Assembly (NCBI GenBank): GCA_011525845.1
Contig: WYBP01000002.1
Location: 62,001 to 126,000 of the forward strand
Direction: 5' to 3'
Length of the DNA: 64,000 nt
Origin: Gemmatimonadaceae bacterium
Lineage (GTDB): Bacteria; Gemmatimonadota; Gemmatimonadetes; Gemmatimonadales; Gemmatimonadaceae
Shown here piece by piece: positions 48,036 to 55,180 of the stretch (position 1 is the stretch's first letter; every line of letters begins with the position of its first letter). Below the pieces are notes generated by a model. That model was not told the origin of the DNA. It did not search any database and was given only the letters and a program-made list of their open reading frames with translations. The translations under genes and the position numbers were made by a program.

Positions 48036-48440
48036 ATGGTGACCCCGGAACAGATCGAAGGCTTCCTCGGCCGCCTCGCGGCGGAGGGCGCCTCCTACAA
48101 CGAGGTGGAGCCCGGTCTCTGGGCAGTGCACCCCGGTGGCGAGCTGGACCTGACCGTCGTCATCCATCACTCCCCCCCGGTGGTCGTGATCCGGGTGAAG
48201 GTGATGACCCTGCCCGAGAAGAAGAAGCAGTCCGACGGCCTCTGCCGCCGGCTGCTGGAGTTGAACGCGACCGACCTGCTCCACGGCTCCTACGGGATCC
48301 AGGGGGAGGAGGTGGTCCTGACCGAAGCGCTGGAACTCTCGCACCTCGACTTCGAGGAGTTCCTGGCGAGCTACGAGAGCATCACACTGGCCCTCGCGTC
48401 ACACCTGCGCGAGCTGGCGACCTTCAAAGAGGCGCGCTGA
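48036..48440 (+). CDS. YbjN-like protein
   Basis: A 134-residue protein of the YbjN/type III secretion chaperone-like fold: a helix (EQIEGFLGRLAAEG), strands (WAVHPGGELDLTVVIH and VVVIRVKVMTLPEK) and a long helix (DGLCRRLLELNATDLLHGS) with YGIQGEEVVLTEALEL. The family is linked to stress and motility regulation in enterics but has no defined activity. It is 2 bases ahead of the PspA-like gene, so it is cotranscribed and probably binds or senses the same stress. Confidence 0.8.
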   Translation: MVTPEQIEGFLGRLAAEGASYNEVEPGLWAVHPGGELDLTVVIHHSPPVVVIRVKVMTLPEKKKQSDGLCRRLLELNATDLLHGSYGIQGEEVVLTEALELSHLDFEEFLASYESITLALASHLRELATFKEAR

Positions 48441-48442
48441 CG

Positions 48443-49210
48443 ATGGGGATCTTCGACCGGCTGGCCACGCTCCTGAAGTCCAACATCAATGACCTGATCT
48501 CCAAGGCGGAGAATCCGGAGAAGATGCTGGACCAGATCGTGACCGACATGCGGAACCAGCTCGCGCGCGCCAAGCAGCAGGTGGCGGCCGCGATCGCGGA
48601 CGAGAAGCGCCTCAAGGACCAGGCGGAGGCCGAGTACAAGGCGGCGGCCGACTGGGAGGCGAAGGCGATGCTGGCGGTGAAGGAGGGGCGCGACGACCTC
48701 GCCAAGCAGGCGCTCGTGCGGCACGGCGAGCACCTCGAGCACGGCCAGACGCTCGAGACCACCTGGCAGGCGCACCAGCTGGAGACGGAGAAGCTCAAGA
48801 ACTCGCTCCGAGACCTGAACGACAAGATCGAGGAGGCGAAGCGGAAGAAGAACCTCCTCCTCGCCCGCCAGCGCCGCGCGCAGGCGCAGCAGAAGATCTC
48901 CGAGACGATGAGCTCGATGTCGGAGAAGTCGGCCTTCGAGGCCTTCGCGCGGATGGAGGAGAAGATCACCTCCAACGAGCGGATGATCAAAGCGAGCTCG
49001 GAGATCGACGAGGAGTTCTCGGGCGACCGCCTCGCGCACGACTTCAAGCGGCTCGAGAAGACGGCCGGCGCCGCGAGCGCCGACCAGCAGCTCCTCGCGC
49101 TCAAGCAGAAGATGGGGCTCCTCGGCCCCGGCGCGGCCGCGCCGCCCAAGCGCATCGGGGCGGGTGAGGAGACCGTGAACGCGGACGTCGAGGAGAAGGG
49201 GAAGAAGTGA
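48443..49210 (+). CDS. PspA/IM30 family protein
   Basis: A 255-residue membrane-associated coiled-coil protein of the PspA/Vipp1 (ESCRT-III-like) family. The N-terminus GIFDRLATLLKSNINDLISKAE is the amphipathic membrane-binding helix; NPEKMLDQIVTDMRNQLARAKQQVA begins the long hairpin (helices 1-2) and the Lys/Arg/Glu-rich coil (KLKNSLRDLNDKIEEAKRKKN) follows. In other bacteria such proteins cover damaged inner membrane and preserve the proton gradient. Its neighbours are a YbjN-like and an AI-2E-like protein; no PspB/PspC is present. Confidence 0.93.
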   Translation: MGIFDRLATLLKSNINDLISKAENPEKMLDQIVTDMRNQLARAKQQVAAAIADEKRLKDQAEAEYKAAADWEAKAMLAVKEGRDDLAKQALVRHGEHLEHGQTLETTWQAHQLETEKLKNSLRDLNDKIEEAKRKKNLLLARQRRAQAQQKISETMSSMSEKSAFEAFARMEEKITSNERMIKASSEIDEEFSGDRLAHDFKRLEKTAGAASADQQLLALKQKMGLLGPGAAAPPKRIGAGEETVNADVEEKGKK

Positions 49211-50364
49211 TCGACCCCGCGGTGCGGAAGGTCTGGATCCTTCCGGGCTTCACCGCGATCCTCGTCACGGTCCTGCTCGTCTGGCTGGCCGGCACCGTCG
49301 CCGACCTGCTCCTCCTGCTCTTCCTCGGGATCCTGCTGGCCGTCTACCTCTCCTCGGTGACGGACCTGCTGGTCGCGCGCACGTCGATGCCGCGCGGCGC
49401 CGCGTTCGCGATCGCGGTCGTCGTCTCCCTCGCCGCCCTGGTGGGGATCGGCTTCCTCCTCATCCCGCCGGTCGTGGAGCAGACGCGCCAGCTCCTCACC
49501 GTGCTCCCCGAGGTGGTAGGGGAGTGGGAGGCCGGCCTCGAGCGGATCGTCGCGCGCATCCCCGGGATGGAGGACGTCCTCGTCCCCGGGGAGCACCGGA
49601 TCTTCGCCGTCGCGCTCGAGGAGGCCCAGCGCCTCATGGGCGAGCTCGTCCCGCGCCTCTTCGACACGCTGCACCTCGTCGTGAACCTCGTCGCCGTGCT
49701 GGTGATGGCGATCTACTTCGCGCTCCGGCCCGACCTCTACCGCGACCTCGCGATCGCGGTGACGCCCCCCGCGTACCGCGATGCCGCGACCGAGGTGATC
49801 ACGGCGGTGAACGAGACGCTCCGCGCCTGGACCATCGCGCAGCTGCTGGCGATGACCACGCTGGCGGCGCTCACCGCGGTGGGGCTCTGGCTGCTCGACG
49901 TCCCGTACTGGCTCGCGTTCGGGATCTTCACCGGGCTCGTGGCGATCGTCCCCTTCTTCGGTACCTTCGTCTCGACGCTGCTCCCGGCGCTCTTCGTGCT
50001 CCCGGGGCCGGACGGCGGCACGCGCGCGCTCCTCGTGATCCTGCTCGGCACGGTGATCCACGTGGCCGAGAACCAGCTCGTCATCCCGATGCTGATGCAC
50101 CGGAAGGTGGACCTCCCGCCGGTGCTCACCATCATGAGCGTGCTCATCTGCGGCAAGCTGCTCGGGCCGTTCGGGCTGCTGGTGGCGGTGCCGACGCTCG
50201 CCGTCACGATGGTGCTCGTGCGCCGGGTGCTGATCGTGCGAGTGTACGGTGACGCGGCGTCGGCCAAGCCGGTGCTGCAGCCCGTGCTCTCGCGGCGCGA
50301 GAAGAAGGCGCGGCAGGAGGCGGAGCGTCGATCGGGGGAGTTCCAGGAGCCACCCGGGCCGTAG
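49207..50364 (+). CDS. AI-2E family transporter
   Basis: A 385-residue membrane protein of the AI-2E family, about eight transmembrane helices. The pattern is VWLAGTVADLLLLLFLGILLAVYLSS early, LRAWTIAQLLAMTTLAALTAVGLW, then GLVAIVPFFGTFVSTLLPAL and VAVPTLAVTMVLVRR in the C-terminal half. Members move quorum-sensing molecules, sodium or protons, or are uncharacterised; the specific job here is unknown. The GTG start overlaps the PspA gene stop. Cotranscription suggests a membrane-stress role. Confidence 0.88.
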   Translation: MIDPAVRKVWILPGFTAILVTVLLVWLAGTVADLLLLLFLGILLAVYLSSVTDLLVARTSMPRGAAFAIAVVVSLAALVGIGFLLIPPVVEQTRQLLTVLPEVVGEWEAGLERIVARIPGMEDVLVPGEHRIFAVALEEAQRLMGELVPRLFDTLHLVVNLVAVLVMAIYFALRPDLYRDLAIAVTPPAYRDAATEVITAVNETLRAWTIAQLLAMTTLAALTAVGLWLLDVPYWLAFGIFTGLVAIVPFFGTFVSTLLPALFVLPGPDGGTRALLVILLGTVIHVAENQLVIPMLMHRKVDLPPVLTIMSVLICGKLLGPFGLLVAVPTLAVTMVLVRRVLIVRVYGDAASAKPVLQPVLSRREKKARQEAERRSGEFQEPPGP

Positions 50365-50448
50365 GTAGCGCGGGCCTCGACTGCGCTTTCGATGGGCACG
50401 GCACGAAGGCGATGACGGTGCGCCGTCGATCCCGCCCATCCTTCGCGG

Positions 50449-51378
50449 GTGATCACCGACCCCCGCCCCTCCGTGCTCGAGTTCGAGCAGGTCACCCGGC
50501 GCTGGCGCTCCGGGATACTCGGGGCCGGGCGCGAGGAGACCGCCCTCGACTCCTGCACGCTCCGCGTGCACGTGGGTGAGGTGGTCGTGGTGACGGGCGC
50601 GGGGGGCTCCGGGAAGAGCACCCTCCTGCTCCTGGCCAGCGCGCAGACCGCGCCGACCAGCGGCACGGTACGCTGGGGAGGCGCCCCCGAGCCGGACGCG
50701 GTGCGACCGCAGCTGATCGGCGCGCGCCCCTGGGAGTACAACTTCCTCACCGTGCGGCAGGCGCTCGCCTTCCACGCCGATGTCCTCGCGCTCCGCAGCG
50801 CGGACCTCCCGCCGCGCACCCGCTTCGTGCCACTCATGGCGACCGTGGGACTGCGCGGCCGTTCGCGTTGCCGGCTCGGCGAGCTGAGTGCGATCGACCG
50901 GCTGCGGGTGGTCGTGGCGCAGGCGCTGCTCGCGGAGCCCGCGCTCATCTGCTGCGAGGAGCCGCTCGCCTTCTGCGGGCCGGCGGAGCGCCATCTCGGC
51001 GCTCGGCTCCTGCGGTCGGTCGCCGCGCGGGGGATCGGGATCCTCGTCGCCACGCGTGACGAGGCGGGCGCGGAGGACCTCGCGCTCGCCGACCGCGTGG
51101 TGCGACTCGACCGGGGGCGCGTCGCCCCGCGCGCTCCCGGGCGCAGCGTGCTCGAACTCTCCGTCCCGAGCCCGGAGGACGCGATGCGTCGCCTGGCGGG
51201 TCGGCTCCCCAGCCTCGCGCGCCGCGGCCGTCGGCTCCGGGTGGCGCTCCACGCCACCTCGCCCGAGGCGGTGCTCGCGCTCTTCCGTGACGCGGGGGTG
51301 CGCGTGCGGGCGTCGCGCGTGGCCGAGGAGCGCGCGCCGTTAGGCGCGCCGTTGCCCGCGCGCGGCGCGAGTCCGTAG
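50449..51378 (+). CDS. Stand-alone degenerate ABC ATPase
   Basis: A 309-residue protein with the fold of an ABC-type ATPase and some altered motifs. Walker A is intact (GAGGSGKST at residues 50-58). The signature LSGGQ is replaced by ELSAIDRLR (about 145-153). The Walker B motif LLLDEP is ALICCEEP (about 165-172): the magnesium-binding Asp is a Glu (E170), followed by a Glu at the catalytic position. The H-loop is TRDEAGAE instead of a THD-like motif. The C-terminal 100 residues (RRLAGRLPSLARRGRRLRVAL) hold an unknown small domain. No permease is next to it. Weak or no hydrolysis is likely; the role is unknown. GTG start. Confidence 0.75.
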   Translation: MITDPRPSVLEFEQVTRRWRSGILGAGREETALDSCTLRVHVGEVVVVTGAGGSGKSTLLLLASAQTAPTSGTVRWGGAPEPDAVRPQLIGARPWEYNFLTVRQALAFHADVLALRSADLPPRTRFVPLMATVGLRGRSRCRLGELSAIDRLRVVVAQALLAEPALICCEEPLAFCGPAERHLGARLLRSVAARGIGILVATRDEAGAEDLALADRVVRLDRGRVAPRAPGRSVLELSVPSPEDAMRRLAGRLPSLARRGRRLRVALHATSPEAVLALFRDAGVRVRASRVAEERAPLGAPLPARGASP

Positions 51379-51387
51379 CTTTCGCGG

Positions 51388-52800
51388 ATGCCCGGGTTCA
51401 AGCTCTACAACTCGCTCTCCCGCACCGTCGAACCGTTCGCGCCCGCGGACGGCGAGACCGTCAAGCTCTACTCGTGCGGGCCGACGATCTACAACCCGGC
51501 GCACCTCGGGAACTTCCGCACCTTCCTCTTCACGGACCTGCTGCGGCGCGTGCTGCAGCTGCGCGGCTGGAAGGTTGACCAGGTGATGAACCTCACCGAC
51601 GTCGACGACAAGATCATCAAGCGGGCGACGGAGCAGGGGAAGACGATCCGCGAGGTGACCGACCCGGTCGCGAGCATCTTCCACGAGGACCGGAAGTACC
51701 TGCGCATCGCGGACGCGGAGCACTACCCGCGCGCCACCGCGTACATCCCGCAGATGATCGCGCTCGTGGAGCGCCTCGTGCGCAACGGCGTGGCCTATCA
51801 GGCGGAGGACGGGTCCGTCTACTTCGCCATCCGCAAGTTCGCCGGCTACGGGAAGCTCTCGCGGCTCGACACGCGTGAGATCCAGAGCGGCGCGCGGGTG
51901 GCGCAGGACGACTATTCCAAGGAGAACGCGCAGGACTTCGCGCTCTGGAAGGCGGCCAAGCCCGAGGACGAGGCGTGCGGGGCGGCGTGGGACTCCCCCT
52001 GGGGGCGCGGGCGTCCGGGCTGGCACCTCGAGTGCTCGGCGATGGCGATGGCGATCCTCGGGGAGACGCTCGACCTGCACACCGGGGGGATCGACCTCAT
52101 CTTCCCGCACCACGAGGACGAGATCGCGCAGAGCGAGGCCGCGACGGGGAAGCCCTTCGCGCGCTGCTGGTGCCATGGCGAGTTCCTCCTCACCGACGGC
52201 GCGAAGATGGCCAAGCGGGTCGGCAACGTGCAGAACGTCGCGGACCTGCGCGCGGAGGGGGTGAGTGGCGCCGCCGTGCGGCACTTCGTGTACTCCACCC
52301 ACTACCGCAAGCAGCTCAACCTGTCGGGGGACGCGCTCGAGGGATCGATGGAGGCGGTACGGCGCGTCGCGGACTTCGCGGAGCGGCTGGCGGCCGCCAA
52401 GGGCGGGACGCGGGCGCTGGACGACGCGGCGGACCGGTTCGAGAACGACTTCCGTGCGGCGCTCTTCGACGACCTGAACGCCCCCGAGGCGATGGCCGCG
52501 CTCTTCACCTTCATCCGCGTGGCGAACAAGGAGCTCGACGCCGGCGGGACGGACGCGAGTGCCGTCCACCGGGCGCGCGAGGTGTTCGCGCTCGCGGACG
52601 GGATCCTCGACATCGTGCCGGAGCCGGTCGAGGCGGATGGCGCGCTGGCCGCGTGGGTGGAGGGGCAGCTCGCCGCCCGGGCGGAGGCGAGGGCGCGCCG
52701 CGACTTCGCGGCGGCGGATGCGATCCGCGACGCCCTGGACGCGAAGGGGATCGTGATCGAGGACGGGGCCGGGGGCACGCGCTGGAAGGCGACGCGCTGA
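51388..52800 (+). CDS. cysS: Cysteinyl-tRNA synthetase
   Basis: Class I aminoacyl-tRNA synthetase charging tRNA-Cys. The protein has 470 residues. Zinc-site and catalytic motifs: YSCGPTIYNPAHLGNFRTF (HIGH-like PAHLGN), GWHLECSAMAMA, FPHHEDEIAQSEA and KMAKRVGNV (the KMSKS-type loop). The C-terminal domain with DALDAKGIVIEDGAGG recognises the tRNA. Its stop is followed at once by the promoter for a tRNA cluster. All catalytic features look intact. Confidence 0.97.
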   Translation: MPGFKLYNSLSRTVEPFAPADGETVKLYSCGPTIYNPAHLGNFRTFLFTDLLRRVLQLRGWKVDQVMNLTDVDDKIIKRATEQGKTIREVTDPVASIFHEDRKYLRIADAEHYPRATAYIPQMIALVERLVRNGVAYQAEDGSVYFAIRKFAGYGKLSRLDTREIQSGARVAQDDYSKENAQDFALWKAAKPEDEACGAAWDSPWGRGRPGWHLECSAMAMAILGETLDLHTGGIDLIFPHHEDEIAQSEAATGKPFARCWCHGEFLLTDGAKMAKRVGNVQNVADLRAEGVSGAAVRHFVYSTHYRKQLNLSGDALEGSMEAVRRVADFAERLAAAKGGTRALDDAADRFENDFRAALFDDLNAPEAMAALFTFIRVANKELDAGGTDASAVHRAREVFALADGILDIVPEPVEADGALAAWVEGQLAARAEARARRDFAAADAIRDALDAKGIVIEDGAGGTRWKATR

Positions 52801-52829
52801 TTGACGCTCCGCATGGTCCCGACTATCCT
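52801..52829 (+). promoter_or_regulatory. Sigma-70-type promoter for the tRNA cluster
   Basis: TTGACG at 52801-52806 and TATCCT at 52824-52829 with exactly 17 bases between them. The -35 begins one base after the cysS stop, and tRNA-Thr starts 27 bases after the -10. The spacing and near-consensus hexamers are strong for a stable-RNA promoter. Confidence 0.75.
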
Positions 52830-52856
52830 TCGAAGCTCGCGCAGGAGATCGGTTTC

Positions 52857-52929
52857 GCCGACGTAGCTCAGTTGGTAGAGCACCCGATTTGTAATCGGGC
52901 GGTCGCGAGTTCGAGTCTCGCCGTCGGCT
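52857..52929 (+). tRNA. tRNA-Thr (anticodon TGT)
   Basis: Full cloverleaf of 73 bases. The 7-bp acceptor stem (GCCGACG/CGTCGGC), D arm AGCTCAGTTGGTAGAGCA, anticodon loop TTTGTAA (anticodon TGT for ACA) on a CCCGA/TCGGG stem, and T arm GCGAGTTCGAGTCTCGC are all visible; the discriminator is T and CCA is not encoded. The first of four tRNA genes. Confidence 0.97.
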
Positions 52930-52976
52930 CTCGGATCAGTGGTCCCGTGGCCGGCGGATGGTGCGATCGATGTCGC

Positions 52977-53059
52977 GGTGGGGTACCCAAGTGGCCAACG
53001 GGAGCAGACTGTAAATCTGCCGGCTTATGCCTTCGAAGGTTCGAATCCTTCCCCCACCA
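52977..53059 (+). tRNA. tRNA-Tyr (anticodon GTA)
   Basis: 83 bases, class II with a long variable arm (about CGGCTTATGCCTTC). Acceptor stem GGTGGGG/CCCCACC, anticodon stem GCAGA/TCTGC with loop CTGTAAA (anticodon GTA), T arm GAAGGTTCGAATCCTTC, discriminator A at 53059. The mature CCA is not encoded, although a chance CCAT follows. Confidence 0.97.
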
Positions 53060-53064
53060 TGTGA

Positions 53065-53100
53065 CGGCAGATGTGAGGTGGGAGAGGGGAGCGGTGAGGA
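53065..53100. repeat. Intergenic repeat copy B, between tRNA-Tyr and tRNA-Gly
   Basis: 36 bases starting CGGCAGATGTGAGGTGGGAG. It matches the reverse complement of the copy at 43140-43180 at 33 of 36 positions. The copy lies only 6 bases after tRNA-Tyr and 15 before tRNA-Gly, so it would be part of the precursor tRNA transcript. Confidence 0.8.
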
Positions 53101-53114
53101 CCCTGGGATAGTCT

Positions 53115-53187
53115 GCGGGAGTAGCTCAGCTGGTAGAGCGCAAGCCTTCCAAGCTTGATGTCGCGGGTTCGAGCCCCGTCTCCCGCT
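53115..53187 (+). tRNA. tRNA-Gly (anticodon TCC)
   Basis: 73 bases. Acceptor stem GCGGGAG/CTCCCGC, D arm AGCTCAGCTGGTAGAGCG, anticodon stem CAAGC/GCTTG with loop CTTCCAA (anticodon TCC for GGA), T arm GCGGGTTCGAGCCCCGT, discriminator T. Third member of the cluster. Confidence 0.97.
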
Positions 53188-53194
53188 CTGTGAA

Positions 53195-53222
53195 CGGCAG
53201 GTGTGAGGTGTGAGGAGGGAGG
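53195..53222. repeat. Intergenic repeat copy C, between tRNA-Gly and tRNA-Thr
   Basis: A diverged copy, CGGCAGGTGTGAGGTGTGAG at its start, in the same orientation as copy B. It begins 8 bases after tRNA-Gly. The match is weaker (the central GGGAGAGGGG is replaced by a GAGG/GAGGGA pattern), so it is a probable but less certain member. Confidence 0.6.
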
Positions 53223-53242
53223 TGCACGGGCGGCACCTGACT

Positions 53243-53315
53243 GCACGCGTAGCTCAGTTGGTAGAGCACGCCCTTGGTAAGGGCGAGGTCACCGGTTCAA
53301 TCCCGGTCGCGTGCT
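53243..53315 (+). tRNA. tRNA-Thr (anticodon GGT)
   Basis: 73 bases. Acceptor stem GCACGCG/CGCGTGC, D arm AGCTCAGTTGGTAGAGCA, anticodon stem CGCCC/GGGCG with loop TTGGTAA (anticodon GGT for ACC/ACU), T arm CACCGGTTCAATCCCGGT, discriminator T. The order Thr-Tyr-Gly-Thr equals that of thrU-tyrU-glyT-thrT. Confidence 0.97.
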
Positions 53316-53329
53316 TTGGGCAGGAGGGG

Positions 53330-53358
53330 AGGGGCCTCGGCGAGTCCGGGGCCCCTTT
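53330..53358 (+). terminator. Terminator of the tRNA operon
   Basis: Stem AGGGGCC (53330-53336) / GGCCCCT (53350-53356) with an inner CGG/CCG pair around a CGAGT loop, ending in TTT at 53356-53358. It starts 15 bases after the last tRNA. The rest of the 232-base gap to rpmG holds the rpmG promoter; I see no gene in it. Confidence 0.65.
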
Positions 53359-53421
53359 CGCGTTCGGGGGCCGGCGAGGGGGCGACGCCCCGGCGGGTGG
53401 AAAGGCGCGTGGGGGCAGGAC

Positions 53422-53450
53422 TTGCACGCGGTCCTCCGTCCCTCTACCTT
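53422..53450 (+). promoter_or_regulatory. Promoter for rpmG-secE-nusG
   Basis: TTGCAC at 53422-53427 and TACCTT at 53445-53450, 17 bases apart, followed by 97 bases to the rpmG ATG. The -10 is imperfect. Its place between the tRNA terminator and rpmG makes it the likely start of this transcript. Confidence 0.5.
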
Positions 53451-53547
53451 TCAAGGCTCGCCACCCTGCGCCCGTTTCCCGGGCCGTCGGGTGGCCCGGC
53501 GCGTCCCCGGTCCGGGCGCCCGTGAACCCGATTCCGCCGAGAAAGCC

Positions 53548-53700
53548 ATGCCGCGCGACAAGATCATCCTCGCGTGCAGTGATTGCAAGAACCGCAACTA
53601 CTTCACCACCAAGAACAAGCGGCTCCACCCGGAGCGCGTCGAGTGGAAGAAGTACTGCCCGCGCTGCAACAAGCACGTGCTGCACAAGGAGACGAAGTAG
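53548..53700 (+). CDS. rpmG: Ribosomal protein L33
   Basis: Large-subunit protein of 50 residues. It is the zinc-binding (C+) form: CSDC and CPRC knuckles in [20 protein letters not shown] and [17 protein letters not shown]. The ATG at 53548 is set by the normal start [13 protein letters not shown]. The stop touches the ATG of secE. The order rpmG-secE-nusG is common in bacteria. Confidence 0.96.
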   Translation: MPRDKIILACSDCKNRNYFTTKNKRLHPERVEWKKYCPRCNKHVLHKETK

Positions 53701-53931
53701 ATGGCCACCGAGGTGACCGTCGCCCCGAGTCTCCCCAGGCGCCTGTACACGTTCTACAACGACGTGGTGGCGGAGATGAAGCGCGTCACCTGGCCGGACT
53801 GGCCGCAGGCGCGCCAGCTCTCGATCGGCGTGATCATCCTCTCGCTCTTCATCGGCCTGGTGATCTGGCTGATGGACCTCGTGTTCCAGGCCATCCTGGT
53901 GCGGGGCATCCCGTCGATCTTCGGAGCCTGA
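53701..53931 (+). CDS. secE: Preprotein translocase subunit SecE
   Basis: A 76-residue inner-membrane subunit of the SecYEG channel. It has the short one-helix form: the amphipathic segment YNDVVAEMKRVTWPDWPQAR precedes the transmembrane helix (IGVIILSLFIGLVIWLMDL). The V-x-W-P signature (VTWPDW) is conserved. It starts directly after rpmG; nusG follows 4 bases later. Confidence 0.96.
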   Translation: MATEVTVAPSLPRRLYTFYNDVVAEMKRVTWPDWPQARQLSIGVIILSLFIGLVIWLMDLVFQAILVRGIPSIFGA

Positions 53932-53935
53932 GCCC

Positions 53936-54478
53936 GTGAGCCACCGGTGGTACGCGGTCCAGACGACCTCTGGGCATGAGAACAAGGTGCGGATGCTGGT
54001 CCAGCGGAAGATCGACGCGGATCCGGCACCCGCGGACGCGCGTGCGGTCCGGCAGGCGCTGGTCCCCACCGAGCAGGTGGTGGAGATCAAGAACGGCAAG
54101 AAGGTGACCGTCGAGAAGAAGGTCTTCCCGGGCTACGTGCTCGTGGAGATGGAGCTGGGCGAGGAGACGCTCCACATGATCAACGCCATCCAGGGCGTGA
54201 TCAAGTTCGTGGGGAAGGATCGCGACCCGCAGCCTCTGCGCGACGACGAGGTGAAGCGCCTGCTGGGCATCGCGGTCGAGGAAGAGGAAGCCGAGCCGAA
54301 GGAGGAGATCCCGTTCCTCGTCGGGCAGGCGGTGGCGATCACGGACGGCCCGTTCACGGACTTCAACGGGACGGTCGAGGACGTGATGGCGGACAAGGGG
54401 AAGGTGCGGGTGTCGGTGTCGCTGTTCGGGCGGCCGACGTCCGTCGAGTTGGACTATCTGCAGCTGAAGGGGCACTAG
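53936..54478 (+). CDS. nusG: Transcription termination/antitermination protein NusG
   Basis: A 180-residue cytosolic factor that binds RNA polymerase, suppresses pausing and links to Rho or the ribosome. The N-terminal NGN domain starts WYAVQTTSGHENKVRMLVQ and contains FPGYVLVEMELGEETLHMI; the KOW domain is VGQAVAITDGPFTDFNGTVEDV to the end. GTG start with the gene 4 bases after secE. The 279-base gap that follows contains the repeat pair and a strong hairpin. Confidence 0.97.
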   Translation: MSHRWYAVQTTSGHENKVRMLVQRKIDADPAPADARAVRQALVPTEQVVEIKNGKKVTVEKKVFPGYVLVEMELGEETLHMINAIQGVIKFVGKDRDPQPLRDDEVKRLLGIAVEEEEAEPKEEIPFLVGQAVAITDGPFTDFNGTVEDVMADKGKVRVSVSLFGRPTSVELDYLQLKGH

Positions 54479-54485
54479 TCGGACT

Positions 54486-54513
54486 GCAGATGTGAGATGG
54501 GAGAGGGGAGGGG
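54486..54513. repeat. Intergenic repeat, purine-rich arm D1
   Basis: 28 bases (GCAGATGTGAGATGGGAGAG, then GGGAGGGG) shortly after the nusG stop. It is the reverse-orientation partner of the copy at 54561-54601; together they bracket a perfect hairpin at 54512-54533. It resembles the arms of the pair upstream of uvrA. Confidence 0.8.
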
Positions 54514-54533
54514 CGCGCCCGTGCGGGCGCGCC
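54512..54533 (+). terminator. Perfect 10-bp hairpin after nusG
   Basis: GGCGCGCCCG (54512-54521) pairs with CGGGCGCGCC (54524-54533) around a TG loop, followed by TT. It may end the secE-nusG transcript or pause it before the L11 operon. No long T tract. Confidence 0.5.
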
Positions 54534-54560
54534 TTGGCGGCACGAAGGGTCGGATGCGAG

Positions 54561-54601
54561 GCAGTTCCTCACATCTCCCATCTCCCATCTCCCCTCTGCC
54601 G
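54561..54601. repeat. 41-bp intergenic repeat copy D2
   Basis: 41 bases starting GCAGTTCCTCACATCTCCC and ending CTCTGCCG. It differs from the copy at 43140-43180 at 3 positions. It is the pyrimidine-rich arm of the inverted pair with 54486-54513. The remaining 150 bases to rplK contain a possible TTGACG at 54696-54701 but no good -10. Confidence 0.85.
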
Positions 54602-54757
54602 GTTGATGCCTTTGCGCGGGGCAGCTGCGAGACGCAGCGAGTAGCGCACCGTCGGATACCACAACGACGCTAAACGGAACCGTGGGAGTCAGCGGTTGAC
54701 GCCAGCGCATTCGCTCTCGGATGCCGCCCGCCGCCGCTTCACGTACAGAGGAAGGCA

Positions 54758-55180
54758 ATGGCAAAGAAGGTCACCGGTTTCGTCAAGCTGCAGATCCCTG
54801 CAGGCAAGGCGAATCCGGCCCCGCCGGTCGGCACCGCGCTCGGTCCGCAGGGGATCAACATCATGGCGTTCTGCAAGGAGTTCAACTCCCGCACGCAGGG
54901 CCAGGATTCGATCCTCCCGGTCGAGATCACGATCTATGCCGACAAGTCGTTCTCGTTCATCCTGAAGACGCCCCCCGCGGCGTTCCTCGTCAAGCGCGAG
55001 GCCGGGATCGAGAAGGGCTCGGGTCAGCCGAACCGCAACAAGGTCGGCTCGATCACGAAGGCGCAGGTCCGGAAGATCGCCGAACTCAAGATGCCCGACC
55101 TCAACACCGACTCGATCGAGGGTGCGATGGCGATGGTGGCCGGCGCGGCCCGCTCGATGGGCGTGGAGGTCAAGGAATGA
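54758..55180 (+). CDS. rplK: Ribosomal protein L11
   Basis: Large-subunit protein of the GTPase-associated centre, 140 residues. Family blocks: [37 protein letters not shown] and [13 protein letters not shown] at the end. A purine-rich ribosome-binding site (AGAGGAAGG) precedes the ATG. Its stop overlaps the ATG of rplA (ATGA), so L11 and L1 are made in step; in other bacteria L1 represses this mRNA. Confidence 0.98.
   Translation: MAKKVTGFVKLQIPAGKANPAPPVGTALGPQGINIMAFCKEFNSRTQGQDSILPVEITIYADKSFSFILKTPPAAFLVKREAGIEKGSGQPNRNKVGSITKAQVRKIAELKMPDLNTDSIEGAMAMVAGAARSMGVEVKE

Noticed and set aside
50449-51378. The degenerate ABC ATPase as an ABC-F resistance factor
   Set aside because: There is only one ATPase domain and no linker of the ABC-F type.
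43033-54601. The dispersed intergenic repeats as a CRISPR array
   Set aside because: Copies are kilobases apart, in both orientations, without regular spacers or cas genes.
54696-54724. A promoter for rplK with TTGACG at 54696
   Set aside because: The matching -10 region (around GGATGC) is too poor to support a call; the real start could be elsewhere in the gap.
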